Shown here: positions 26,545 to 34,215 of the stretch, in pieces
Numbering within the stretch: position 1 is the stretch's first letter
Layout: each line of letters starts with the position of its first letter
Source of the DNA: Thermoleophilaceae bacterium
GTDB taxonomy: Bacteria > Actinomycetota > Thermoleophilia > Solirubrobacterales > Thermoleophilaceae
Length of the DNA stretch: 51,064 bases
Direction of reading: 5' to 3'
NCBI GenBank assembly: GCA_030447905.1
Contig: JAUJNZ010000004.1
Coordinates: 175,181-226,244 of the forward strand
Program-made: the position numbers and the translations under genes
Notes under the pieces: generated by a model
The model's input: only the letters and a program-made list of their open reading frames with translations
What the model was told of the DNA's origin: nothing
The model's database searches: none

Positions 26545-27813
26545 GTGTCCCGCGTCCTGCTGATCCTGCCCTCGGGCACCTACAGGGCTCCCGACTTCCT
26601 GGCCGCGGCCCGCGCTCTCGGGGTCGAGGTCGTCGTTGCCTCGGACCGCCGCCAAGCCATGTCGGGCATGCTCGGCGACCGGGCCCTCACGGTGAGCCTG
26701 CGCGAGCCCGAGGCCGCCGCGGAGCGGATCGTCGCGCTCTCCGAGCGGACCCCGCTCGACGCCGTGGTGGCCGCGGACGACGGCGGCGTGCTCGCCGCCG
26801 CCCTCGCCTGCCAGCGGCTCGGTCTGCGCGGCAACCCGCCCGCGGCGGCGACCCGGACGCGCGACAAGGCGGCGCTGCGCGAGGCGCTCGCCGCCGCGGG
26901 GGTCGCGCAGCCCGACTTTCGCGTCGCTGCGCCCGGGGCCGAGGTCGGGCGACTCGCGCGGGAGGTCGGCCTCCCGTGCGTGGTCAAGCCGCTCTCCCTC
27001 GCGGCGAGCCGGGGCGTGATCCGCGCCGACGACCCCGGCGCCGCCGCCCGCGCGGCCGAGCGCGCGCGAGACATCCTCGCCGAGGCCGGCCACGAGCCCG
27101 CGCGCGAGCCGCTGCTCGTCGAGCGCTATGTCCCGGGGGCCGAGGTCGCCGTGGAGGGGCTCCTGCGCGCGGGGGAGCTCGAGATCCTCGCCGTCTTCGA
27201 CAAGCCGGATCCGCTCGAGGGTCCGTACTTCGAGGAGACCTTGCTCGTCACGCCCTCGCGCCTTCCCGCGCCGAGCGTCCGGGCCGTCGAGCGGGCGACC
27301 GCTGCGGCCGCCGACGCTCTCGGGCTCAGAGAGGGCCCGGTCCACGCCGAGCTGCGGGTGACGAGCGGGGGAGAGGTCGCGGTCCTCGAGCTCGCCGCGC
27401 GGACCGTCGGAGGGCTCTGCGCCCGCACGTTGCGCTTCGGCCTCGGCGTATCGCTCGAGGAGCTCGTGCTGCGCCAGGCGCTCGGGCTGCCGCTCGCGGG
27501 GCTCGAGCGCGAGCGCTCGGCCGCGGGCGTGATGATGCTGCCCGTGCCGCGCGCGGGCGTGCTCGAGGGGGTGCGCGGCCAAGATCAGGCGCTCGCGGTC
27601 GCGGGGATCGCCGGCCTCGAGCTGTCGCTCCGCCCCGGCGCGGCGATGCGACCGCTTCCCGAGGGCGACCGCTACCTGGGCTTTCTCTTCGCCCGCGCCC
27701 AGAGCCCAGACCAGGTCGAGCGCGCCCTCCGCGATGCGCACGCAGAGCTCGAGGTCCGGGTCGCCGTTCCCGCGGGGGCGAGCCGCCCACCGTCGGCTGC
27801 GGTGCCCGCATGA
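26545..27813 (+). CDS. ATP-grasp domain ligase, partner of the selenocysteine radical SAM protein
   Basis: A 422-aa carboxylate-amine/thiol ligase-like protein. An N-terminal pre-ATP-grasp Rossmann segment (RVLLILPSGTYRAPDFL, VVASDRRQAM) is followed by the ATP-grasp core: LPCVVKPLSLAASRGV (nucleotide-binding Lys), LLVERYVPGAEVAVEG, VHAELRVT and VLELAARTVGGLCARTL (Mg/ATP ligands), resembling the CPSase-L/ATP-grasp_4 branch. It would activate a carboxylate as acyl phosphate and couple it to a nucleophile; the substrate is unknown. GTG 26545 starts at the first beta strand. Its stop TGA overlaps the ATG of the radical SAM gene (ATGA), so the two are translationally coupled and probably act in one pathway. 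Confidence 0.88.
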   Translation: MSRVLLILPSGTYRAPDFLAAARALGVEVVVASDRRQAMSGMLGDRALTVSLREPEAAAERIVALSERTPLDAVVAADDGGVLAAALACQRLGLRGNPPAAATRTRDKAALREALAAAGVAQPDFRVAAPGAEVGRLAREVGLPCVVKPLSLAASRGVIRADDPGAAARAAERARDILAEAGHEPAREPLLVERYVPGAEVAVEGLLRAGELEILAVFDKPDPLEGPYFEETLLVTPSRLPAPSVRAVERATAAAADALGLREGPVHAELRVTSGGEVAVLELAARTVGGLCARTLRFGLGVSLEELVLRQALGLPLAGLERERSAAGVMMLPVPRAGVLEGVRGQDQALAVAGIAGLELSLRPGAAMRPLPEGDRYLGFLFARAQSPDQVERALRDAHAELEVRVAVPAGASRPPSAAVPA

Positions 27814-29222
27814 GGACGCTGCTCGTCTCCACCTACGAGCTCGGCCACCAGCCGCTCCATCTCGCCTCGCCGGCCGCCGCTCTACTCGAGGGCGGACACG
27901 AGGTCCGGTGCCTCGACCTCTCGGTCGAGCCGTGGAGGCCGGAGCTCGTCGACTCGTCCGATGCGGTCGCCTTCTCGGTGCCCATGCATACGGCCATGCG
28001 GCTCGCGCTGCCGGCGGCGCGAGCGGTACGCCGGCGGCGACCCGACCTGCCGATCTGCCTCTACGGCCTGTACGCGTCCGTGAGCCGCGACCTGACGGTC
28101 GGGGCGGTCGCCGACCGCGTGATCGCCGGCGAGTACGAGGCGGCCCTCGTCGCCTGGGTCGACGAGGTCGCGCGGGGCGAGGAAACCAGGGCACCCGCCG
28201 CCCGGTTCGATCTCCGCCTCGACCGTGCTTCCTTCTCCGTTCCCGCCCGCCACCTCCTCCCGCCCCTCGAGCGCTACGCCCGCCTCGCCCTCGGCGGCGA
28301 GGAGCGCGTCGCGGGCTACGTGGAGGCCACGCACGGCTGCCGCCATCGCTGTCGACACTGCCCGCTGCCCGCGGTCTACGACGGAGCGCTGCGCGTCGTA
28401 GATCGCGACACGGTGCTGGCCGACGTCGAGCAGCTCGTCGAGCTCGGCGCGCGCCACATCACCTTTGGAGATCCCGACTTCCTCAACGGGCCGACGCACT
28501 CCCTGCGCCTCGTCCGCGCGGTGCGCGAGCGCTTTCCCGCGCTGACCTTCGATTGCACCGTCAAGGTCGAGCACGTCCTCGATCACGCCGAGCTGTGGCC
28601 CGAGCTGGCGGCGAGCGGCTGCCTGTTCGTCGTCACCGCGATCGAGTCGCTCAACGACGACATCCTCGGGCACCTCGACAAGGGGCATACCGCCGCCGAG
28701 GCGGACGCGGCGGTCGAGCTCCTGCGCGAGCAGGGCATCGAGCCACGGCCCACCTTCCTCCCGTTCACCCCATGGACGGCGCTCACCGACGTGCTCGACC
28801 TGCTCGGCTTCGTCGCCCGCCACGACCTCGTCGACAACGTCGACCCCGTGCAGTACTCGCTCAGGCTCCTCCTCCCGGAGGGCTCGTTGCTGCTCGACTC
28901 GCGCGACTCGACGCTGCGCCGGAGCCTCGGCTGCTACGACGCCGAGCGACTCACCTACGCGTGGAGCGCCGCCGACCCGATGGTCGACCTGCTGCAGGCG
29001 CGCCTGGCCGCGCTGACCGAGCAGGCCGCGGCGGCCGGTGAGCCTGCGACCGACACCTTCGCTCGCGTACGGGCGGCCACGCTCGAGGTCGCCGGCCTCG
29101 AGGCCGAGCCGGCGCTCGCTATCCCTCCAGGCTCGACGGAGGGGCGTCCGCGGCTGACCGAGCCCTGGTTCTGCTGAGCCGAGCCCACCGAGAGCCAGTT
29201 GGGCTCTCTGGAGGACGGCTAG
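27810..29222 (+). CDS. CUAEP-tail radical SAM selenoprotein (UGA-encoded Sec456)
   Basis: Radical SAM enzyme of 470 aa if the UGA at 29175-29177 is read as selenocysteine. The N-terminus (about 1-130) resembles a B12-binding fold but lacks the cobalamin DxHxxG motif. The 4Fe-4S site is CRHRCRHC (C177, C181, C184) in YVEATHGCRHRCRHCPLP, followed by HITFGDPDFLNGP and the rest of a partial TIM barrel. The frame reaches ...TEPWFC, then UGA, GCC GAG CCC: the tail C-U-A-E-P that defines the predicted CUAEP/CCAEP-tail radical SAM (seleno)protein family. Nine more residues (TESQLGSLED plus G) end at TAG 29220-29222. A SECIS-like hairpin follows the UGA. If UGA acts as a stop, the product is 455 aa and loses its conserved tail. 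Reaction and substrate are unknown. No sel genes lie in the window. Confidence 0.88.
29178..29211 (+). other. SECIS-like stem-loop downstream of the Sec UGA
   Basis: CCGAGAGCC (29188-29196) pairs fully with GGCTCTC-T-GG (29202-29211), leaving one bulged U (29209), closed by the loop AGUUG, which contains GU. The stem begins 10 nt after the UGA. Bacterial SECIS elements are stem-loops within the coding region just after the UGA, with a GU in the apical loop and a bulged U, so spacing and features agree; SelB recognition is not proven. The hairpin is also close to the shared end of two convergent genes and could help termination. Confidence 0.75.
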
Positions 29223-29848
29223 GCGGAGTATCCGAGCGCTCGCCGCCCCTGCGGCGCGAGCCCTCCGGGATGGGGTGAGCCATCGGGCGATTCGCCGGAG
29301 ATTCCCAGCCCCTCGGCCATGACCAGGAACGCGCGGGCATACGGCGACGCCTCCGTGCGCCGGCGCAGCGAAGGCCAGTCGATCTGCTCGCGCACCGACC
29401 GGGCGATCTCGAGCAGCGGCTCGAAGTCGAGGTAGTGCTCGTGCAGGGCGAGGAGCTTGGCGACGAGGACGTCCTCGACCTCCATGACGCGAATCGACAC
29501 GCCGAGCACGTCGCGCTTCGGGCTGCGCTCGAAGAGCTGGTCGTCCACCACCAGGCCGATCGGCTCGAAGATGAGGTCCACGAGCACATCGCCGTCCCTG
29601 GCCTTGAGGAGCCACTCCTCGGGAGGATCCTCGGCACCCAGGCCGGTCCCGACGAGCGCCTCGAGCGCACGCTCGGAGTCGCGCGGGCGTACCATGTAGT
29701 CCAGGTCGTGGGCCGACGGGGGCCCCCCGCGCGCCCAGCAGGCCACGCCGCCCGCGAGCACGAACTCGACGTCGGCCGCGTTGAGGGCGGCCGCCGTCTT
29801 CTTGAGGGTCTCCTGGATGTCGTCGAAGCTGGGGCCGGGCGGGCTCAT
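29219..29848 (-). CDS. Nucleotidyltransferase-fold protein
   Basis: A 209-aa protein of the Pol-beta-like nucleotidyltransferase superfamily: EFVLAGGVACWARGGPPSAHDLDYMV carries the GG and hDxDh signatures, followed by DVLVDLIF (third acidic residue) and a helical C-terminal part (VEDVLVAKLLALHEHYLDFEPLL). Such stand-alone domains occur in toxin-antitoxin (MNT/AbiEii-like) and resistance systems, but no HEPN or antitoxin partner is adjacent, so the role is open. Its stop codon and that of the selenoprotein gene overlap in the palindrome CTAG (29219-29222). Confidence 0.78.
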   Translation of the reverse strand: MSPPGPSFDDIQETLKKTAAALNAADVEFVLAGGVACWARGGPPSAHDLDYMVRPRDSERALEALVGTGLGAEDPPEEWLLKARDGDVLVDLIFEPIGLVVDDQLFERSPKRDVLGVSIRVMEVEDVLVAKLLALHEHYLDFEPLLEIARSVREQIDWPSLRRRTEASPYARAFLVMAEGLGISGESPDGSPHPGGLAPQGRRALGYSA

Positions 29849-29930
29849 CCGGGCCGAACCCTACTCAGGAGATGAGAGGGCGCCGAGGCGGCGCGTTCGC
29901 GCTCGGCCGAACGGGTACCCAAGCGAGGAC

Positions 29931-30722
29931 GTGTCGACCCACCCGCACCCAGACTCGGCCGCCGGTCCGCTGCGCATTGCCGCCGCGGGCGATGTGCACG
30001 TTTCCCCGGCGAACCGCGGCCAGGTGGAAACCGCCTTCTCGCGTCTCCCCGAGAGCGCCGACCTCGTCCTCCTGGCCGGCGACCTGACTACTCACGGCGA
30101 GCCCGAGCAGGCCGCCGTGCTCGCGGAGATCTGCCGCCCGCTCGATATTCCGATCTTTGCGGTTCTCGGCAACCACGACTGGCACGCCGAGCGCGGCGAC
30201 GAAATCGCCGCCGCGCTCGCCCAGGGCGGCGTGCGCGTGCTCGATCGCGAGGCGGCGACGTGCCGGCTGCACGGCCTCGAGGTCGGCGTGGCCGGAGCAA
30301 AGGGCTTCGTCGGCGGCTTCGAGGGCTCGTCCCTGCCCGACTTCGGCGAGTCGCTGCTGCGCGAGGTCTACGCCGAGTGCGGGCGCGAGGCCGACGCGCT
30401 CGATCGCGGCCTCGAGGCGGTGGCCGGTTGCGACCTGCGGATCGCCCTGCTGCACTACGCGCCGACGCCGGCCACCCTCCAGGGTGAGCCGCCGGGCATC
30501 TTCGCCTTCCTGGGGTCGCGGCGGCTGGCCGAGCCGATCCTCAGGCACCGCCCCGATCTCGTGCTCCACGGACACGCCCACGCCGGTACCGTCGAGGGGA
30601 CGATCGAGGGCGTGCCGGTGTTCAACGTCTCCGTCCCGGTGATCCAGCGTGACTTCTGGCTGTTCGAGCACGCGGGGGCGCCGCGTGCCGAGCGCGAGGG
30701 TCTGCGGCTGCACACCGCCTGA
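29931..30722 (+). CDS. Calcineurin-like metallophosphoesterase
   Basis: A 263-aa phosphoesterase with the five conserved blocks: IAAAGDVHVS, LLAGDLTTHGE, VLGNHDWHAE, LLHYAPTP and LHGHAHAGTVEG, binding a di-metal centre. The domain fills the whole protein and no export signal is visible. GTG 29931 is preceded by GAGG; the same frame is open far upstream but without homology. Substrate (nucleotide, phospholipid or protein) cannot be told from sequence. Confidence 0.9.
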   Translation: MSTHPHPDSAAGPLRIAAAGDVHVSPANRGQVETAFSRLPESADLVLLAGDLTTHGEPEQAAVLAEICRPLDIPIFAVLGNHDWHAERGDEIAAALAQGGVRVLDREAATCRLHGLEVGVAGAKGFVGGFEGSSLPDFGESLLREVYAECGREADALDRGLEAVAGCDLRIALLHYAPTPATLQGEPPGIFAFLGSRRLAEPILRHRPDLVLHGHAHAGTVEGTIEGVPVFNVSVPVIQRDFWLFEHAGAPRAEREGLRLHTA

Positions 30723-30744
30723 CCGTCGGAGGCGACCGAAACGA

Positions 30745-30773
30745 CGAAGGGCGGCCACGCGGACCGCCCTTCG
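30745..30773. terminator. Bidirectional terminator between convergent genes
   Basis: Perfect 10-bp inverted repeat CGAAGGGCGG (30745-30754) / CCGCCCTTCG (30764-30773) with a 9-nt loop, between the metallophosphoesterase stop (30722) and the lipoprotein stop (30819). One of the strongest hairpins in the window. Confidence 0.8.
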
Positions 30774-30818
30774 CCGATCGGGAGCGGCGGGCCGAAGCGA
30801 CCCGCCGAGCTCCTGCCT

Positions 30819-31496
30819 TTACTGCGTGTCGATCGTGATCTTGGCCTTCCCGACCGGGAAGCCCTTCTTGAGCGCCTTGGTCTCGAACGTCTTGTTGAGC
30901 AGCTTCGCGGCGTCCTTGGTGAGCGTGACCGTGGTGCCCTGGAGGATCGCCTGGTTGCCCTTGGTCTTGAGCGGCTTGAGCGTCGAGCCGTTCAGGAAGA
31001 ACAGTGGAGCGTCCTCAGCGGCCACCTCGCCGTTGGCGGAGACCGTCCCGGTGAGCATCGAGTTTGCCGGGTTGACCACGAAGTCGGTCAGCTCGACCTC
31101 GGTGTCGCCGCTCTTGAGGCTCAGACCGCTGCCCTCGTGCCTGAGCTTCCCGCGCACGTAGGGGCTGGTGCTGCCCGGCTCGAAGTAGGTCACGTTGCCG
31201 CCCGTGATCGGGAACGTGGCGACGCCCTCCTCGATCGAGGCCTCGCCGACGGGACCGGGCGTCAGCTCGAGCATCTCGAGACCCGCGACGAACTCCTCGT
31301 CGAGGGTGACGGCGGTGCTCTCGCCCTTCACGTCGTTGACCTCGGCCACCGGCTGAGGGCCCTGCTGCTGCTGTTGGGGGGGCTGTTGGGCCTGCTGCGG
31401 TGCGCCACCCCCACCGCCCTGCTGGCCGCCGCAGCCGGCCGCCACCAGGGCGACCGCGCCGAGCGCGGCGGGTATGGCTAGCAGTCGTCTACTCAT
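30819..31496 (-). CDS. Secreted lipoprotein of the SigK/RskA-like locus
   Basis: A 225-aa lipoprotein: signal peptide with lipobox VAAGC, a Gln/Pro-rich linker (about 22-50) and a beta-rich domain with TFPITGGNVTYFEPGS, RHEGSGLSLKSGDTEVELTD and a C-terminal LNKTFETKALKKGFPVGKAKI. I do not recognise a functional family with confidence. GGAGG precedes ATG 31496. It lies downstream of the ECF sigma/anti-sigma pair on the same strand with an 87-bp gap, so it may be a target or cotranscribed member of that regulon, as secreted proteins often are. Confidence 0.8.
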   Translation of the reverse strand: MSRRLLAIPAALGAVALVAAGCGGQQGGGGGAPQQAQQPPQQQQQGPQPVAEVNDVKGESTAVTLDEEFVAGLEMLELTPGPVGEASIEEGVATFPITGGNVTYFEPGSTSPYVRGKLRHEGSGLSLKSGDTEVELTDFVVNPANSMLTGTVSANGEVAAEDAPLFFLNGSTLKPLKTKGNQAILQGTTVTLTKDAAKLLNKTFETKALKKGFPVGKAKITIDTQ

Positions 31497-31583
31497 GGAA
31501 AACCTCCGTGGTTGATGTCGCTAATTACTTCGCAGCAGACGGCCGCACGGATGCCTTCGAGCCGACCCCGATGTATGCCTCGC

Positions 31584-32321
31584 TCAGGAGATCGGCACGC
31601 TCACGACCGGCGACTCCGAGGGCTTGCGCGCGCCACCGGCGCGCTCCCGGGTCACGTAGACGGCCTCGACGTCCTCGACGTTTCCGGATATCCCGGTGGT
31701 CGCGACTCCCCCCGGGGTTGGGTGGAAGAGCGAGGCGGGGACGAGCTTTCCGTCGCGCAGCATCCACAGCTCGTAGGTCCTCCGCGAGCCGAGATCGGGT
31801 AGGCCGGTCAGCCGCAGAACCGCGTCCTGTTCTCCGGAGGCGACGGTCAGCTCGGCGCTGACGTCGGGAAGGCGTTCGCGGTCGACGGCTCCGGCGACGC
31901 TGCGCCGATCCAGATCGGCGGTGCCGAGCGCCCATCCCCCGAGCCCGGCGGCGAGGGCGAGGAGGCCGGCCCCCAGCACTGCCGCGGCCGGGCGCCATGA
32001 CGGCATCGACACGGGACGGAAGCGAAGCCGTCGACGGCCAGCCCGGGGTGCTGCTACGGGTGCCGCCTCGGAGGCAGGCGCGTCCGACAGGTCTCTGGTG
32101 AGCTCGCCCAGGACCCGTTCCCGCAGTGAGGTCGGAGGCTCGACCGACTCGACCGAGCGGGCGAGGGCCTCGGCACCGATCCGCAGCCGCCCGACCTGCT
32201 CCTGGCACGACGCGCAGCCGCGCAGATGCTGCTCGAGCTCCTGCGCCTCGATGGGCGTGAGCGCGCCCAGCAGGTAGGGAGCGATGTCCTCCTCGTAGCG
32301 CTCGTGGTCCCGAGCCGTCAC
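31584..32321 (-). CDS. Anti-sigma factor, RskA-like with zinc-finger N-terminus
   Basis: A 245-aa membrane anti-sigma factor. The N-terminal ASD/ZAS domain has H-x3-C-x2-C (H32, C36, C39 in HLRGCASC), a linker, one membrane helix (about 112-133, VLGAGLLALAAGLGGWALG) and an extracytoplasmic RskA/anti-sigma-K domain with TYELWMLRDGKLVPASLF and VTRERAGGA. It would hold the ECF sigma factor at the membrane until regulated proteolysis. The start overlaps the sigma stop by 4 nt (ATGA), the usual arrangement. Confidence 0.92.
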   Translation of the reverse strand: MTARDHERYEEDIAPYLLGALTPIEAQELEQHLRGCASCQEQVGRLRIGAEALARSVESVEPPTSLRERVLGELTRDLSDAPASEAAPVAAPRAGRRRLRFRPVSMPSWRPAAAVLGAGLLALAAGLGGWALGTADLDRRSVAGAVDRERLPDVSAELTVASGEQDAVLRLTGLPDLGSRRTYELWMLRDGKLVPASLFHPTPGGVATTGISGNVEDVEAVYVTRERAGGARKPSESPVVSVPIS

Positions 32322-32863
32322 GCGGCATCACCCGCCAGGTGGCCACGCATCTTCTCGAGCCCGAGGCGCATTCGTCCCTTGACGGTGCCCATCGGCTCCT
32401 CGAGCATTCCGGCGATCTCGCGGTGGGAGAAGCCGCCGAAGTAGGCGAGCTCGAGGACCTTGCGCTGGGGCGAAGGCAACTCACCGAGCGCCGCGTGGAC
32501 CTCGCTCGCCTCCTCGCGGCGCATGACCTCGACGTCCGTGCGCTCGCTCGCCTCCCAGCGGTCCTCCATGTCCTCGACAAACGTCTGGCGCCGCGAATGC
32601 ACGACGTTTCGCCTCAGCACGTCGATGGCTCGCCGGTGAGCGATGGCGAGCAGCCAGGTGCGCACGCTTCCCCGCTCGGGCAGGTAGCGAGAGCGGCTGC
32701 GCCAAACGGTGAGAAACGCCTCCTGGACGGCGTCCTCGGCAGGCCCCCGGGCGCCGAGGATGCGGTAGGCGAGCGAGTAGGCCGCGCGGGCGTGGCGGTC
32801 GTAGATCAGCGCGAAGACCCGCGAGACCTCCTCCTCGGCGGCGTTCTCGCCGGCGAGGCCCAT
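32318..32863 (-). CDS. ECF RNA polymerase sigma factor (SigK-like)
   Basis: Extracytoplasmic-function sigma factor of 181 aa. Region 2 spans about 15-85 (LIYDRHARAAYSLAYRIL, GPAEDAVQEAFLTVWR, GSVRTWLLAIAHRRAID); region 4 spans about 120-172 (LGELPSPQRKVLELAYF, FSHREIAGMLEEPMGTVKGR, the DNA-binding helix). The adjacent zinc-finger RskA-like anti-sigma gene and the VKGRMRLGLEKMR ending match the SigK group. Upstream promoter not recognised in the 200-bp gap to 33066. Confidence 0.94.
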   Translation of the reverse strand: MGLAGENAAEEEVSRVFALIYDRHARAAYSLAYRILGARGPAEDAVQEAFLTVWRSRSRYLPERGSVRTWLLAIAHRRAIDVLRRNVVHSRRQTFVEDMEDRWEASERTDVEVMRREEASEVHAALGELPSPQRKVLELAYFGGFSHREIAGMLEEPMGTVKGRMRLGLEKMRGHLAGDAA

Positions 32864-33065
32864 GAGATCCTCGTCCGCGAGCCGCTCGAGGTGGCGGGAA
32901 AGCTTGGGTCGACCGGCCGAGGCGGCCTTATCTGGGCGGGCGATCGGTGGCTCCTCGGCTCGTTTCGGTGGTGAAGGATGCTCGGCGGCTCTGACGACCC
33001 GTCTTAACTCAGCCTTCGCGGGCGCCGTGCGGCCGGATCAGCGTCGAGGGCGCCGTCCCGTGGGG

Positions 33066-33434
33066 TCAGACCTCGACGCCCTGGGCGGCGAGCCAATCGG
33101 CCACCTCGTCCGGCGGCTCTCCATCGAACTCCGCGCGCGCGGCCAGGCGCAGGAGATCCTCGGGCCGGTCGTCGAGCTGGTCACGGCGATAGGCCAGGTA
33201 GTTGGCTACCGCGGCGGTCATCGTCACGCCGGGCAGGTCGCCTTCGGGGTCGACGCTGCGCCGGGCGCCTTCGAGCCGGTCGCTGAGGTCCGCGACCGCG
33301 GTGATCGGCTCGTCGGCGTCCTCGAGATAGAGGACGAAATCGCCGATGTCGGCGTCGACACCGCTCGGATCGGCTACCTCGGCCGCGCGCTGGACGGCCT
33401 GCGCGACGGTCAGCGGCTCGGGCTCGGTAGGCAT
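33066..33434 (-). CDS. Hypothetical acidic protein
   Basis: A 122-aa cytosolic, Asp/Glu-rich, mostly helical protein (LTVAQAVQRAAEVADPSG, AVANYLAYRRDQLDDRP). No family recognised. AAGGAG lies 8 nt before ATG 33434, which decides this start over the GTG at 33440. It follows tenA on the same strand after 96 nt and may be part of the same transcript. Confidence 0.72.
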   Translation of the reverse strand: MPTEPEPLTVAQAVQRAAEVADPSGVDADIGDFVLYLEDADEPITAVADLSDRLEGARRSVDPEGDLPGVTMTAAVANYLAYRRDQLDDRPEDLLRLAARAEFDGEPPDEVADWLAAQGVEV

Positions 33435-33530
33435 TGGCACATCTCCTTTTTCGGGCTGCGTCCGCTCCTACCCCCCGCCCCGGGCTCCGAAGCCGGCGGG
33501 CTGCGCCCGTCCTTCAGGGCTGTCGAGCGT

Positions 33531-34202
33531 CTAGGCCGCCCAGCCCTCGCGCACCCAGGCCATCTCCCAAAAGGCGAGCTCGTAGCGGCTGCTGGTCAGA
33601 AAGGCCTCGGCCATGCGCGCGCGCCCCGTAGCCGAGGCCTCGACTCCCAGGCGGTCGCACAGCTCGCGGCACCAGCGCGCGAGCTCCGCGAACTCGTCCG
33701 AGGCGTACATGTCGATCCACTTCGCGTAGCGCTCGTCTCCCGGGCGGCCCCGCTCGTCGAGCCGCCGGCCGATCTCGCTGAAACCCCACATGCACGGCAG
33801 CAGGGCCGCCACGAGCTCGGCGAAGTCCTCATGGGCGGCCATCCGCACCAGGAAGTCGGTGTAGCCGCGGGTCGTCGGCAGCATGGCCTCGCCCTCGAGC
33901 TCGGCGCCGCCGATCCCGAGCTCGGCGGCGTAGGAGCGGTGGAGGTCCATCTCCTCGCGCAGCACGGCCTGGGCGAGATCGGCGAAGCGACCCATGGTCT
34001 CGAGGTCGGGCGCCCTGGCGGCGCCGAGGGCGAGCATGCGCGCGTACTCGATCAGGAAGAGGTAGTCCTGGCGGATCCACAGGGCGAAGCGCTCGGCGTC
34101 GAGGGTTCCCTCGCCGATCCCGCGCACGAACGGATGGTCGTGCTGGGCCTCCCAGACCTCGGCTGTCGCGGCGCGCAGGTCGTCGCTGAAGCCAGAGGTC
34201 AT
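33531..34202 (-). CDS. tenA: TenA-family thiaminase II / aminopyrimidine aminohydrolase
   Basis: A 223-aa helical-bundle enzyme that hydrolyses aminopyrimidines in thiamine salvage. The TenA pattern is present: HPFVRGIGEGTLDAERFALW, IRQDYLFLIEYARML, the catalytic cysteine in ALLPCMWGFSEIG, the YASDEFAEL segment and a C-terminal Glu in RYELAFWEMAW. It lies 13 nt downstream of the M16 peptidase gene, so they are probably cotranscribed; no TPP riboswitch is visible ahead of the unit. TenA-like proteins with other roles exist, but the Cys and Glu here argue for a true thiaminase II. Confidence 0.9.
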   Translation of the reverse strand: MTSGFSDDLRAATAEVWEAQHDHPFVRGIGEGTLDAERFALWIRQDYLFLIEYARMLALGAARAPDLETMGRFADLAQAVLREEMDLHRSYAAELGIGGAELEGEAMLPTTRGYTDFLVRMAAHEDFAELVAALLPCMWGFSEIGRRLDERGRPGDERYAKWIDMYASDEFAELARWCRELCDRLGVEASATGRARMAEAFLTSSRYELAFWEMAWVREGWAA

Positions 34203-34215
34203 CCGGCCGCCGCGG

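Noticed and set aside
27882-29615. 577-aa open frame on the minus strand
   Set aside because: Antisense to the radical SAM gene; composition only.
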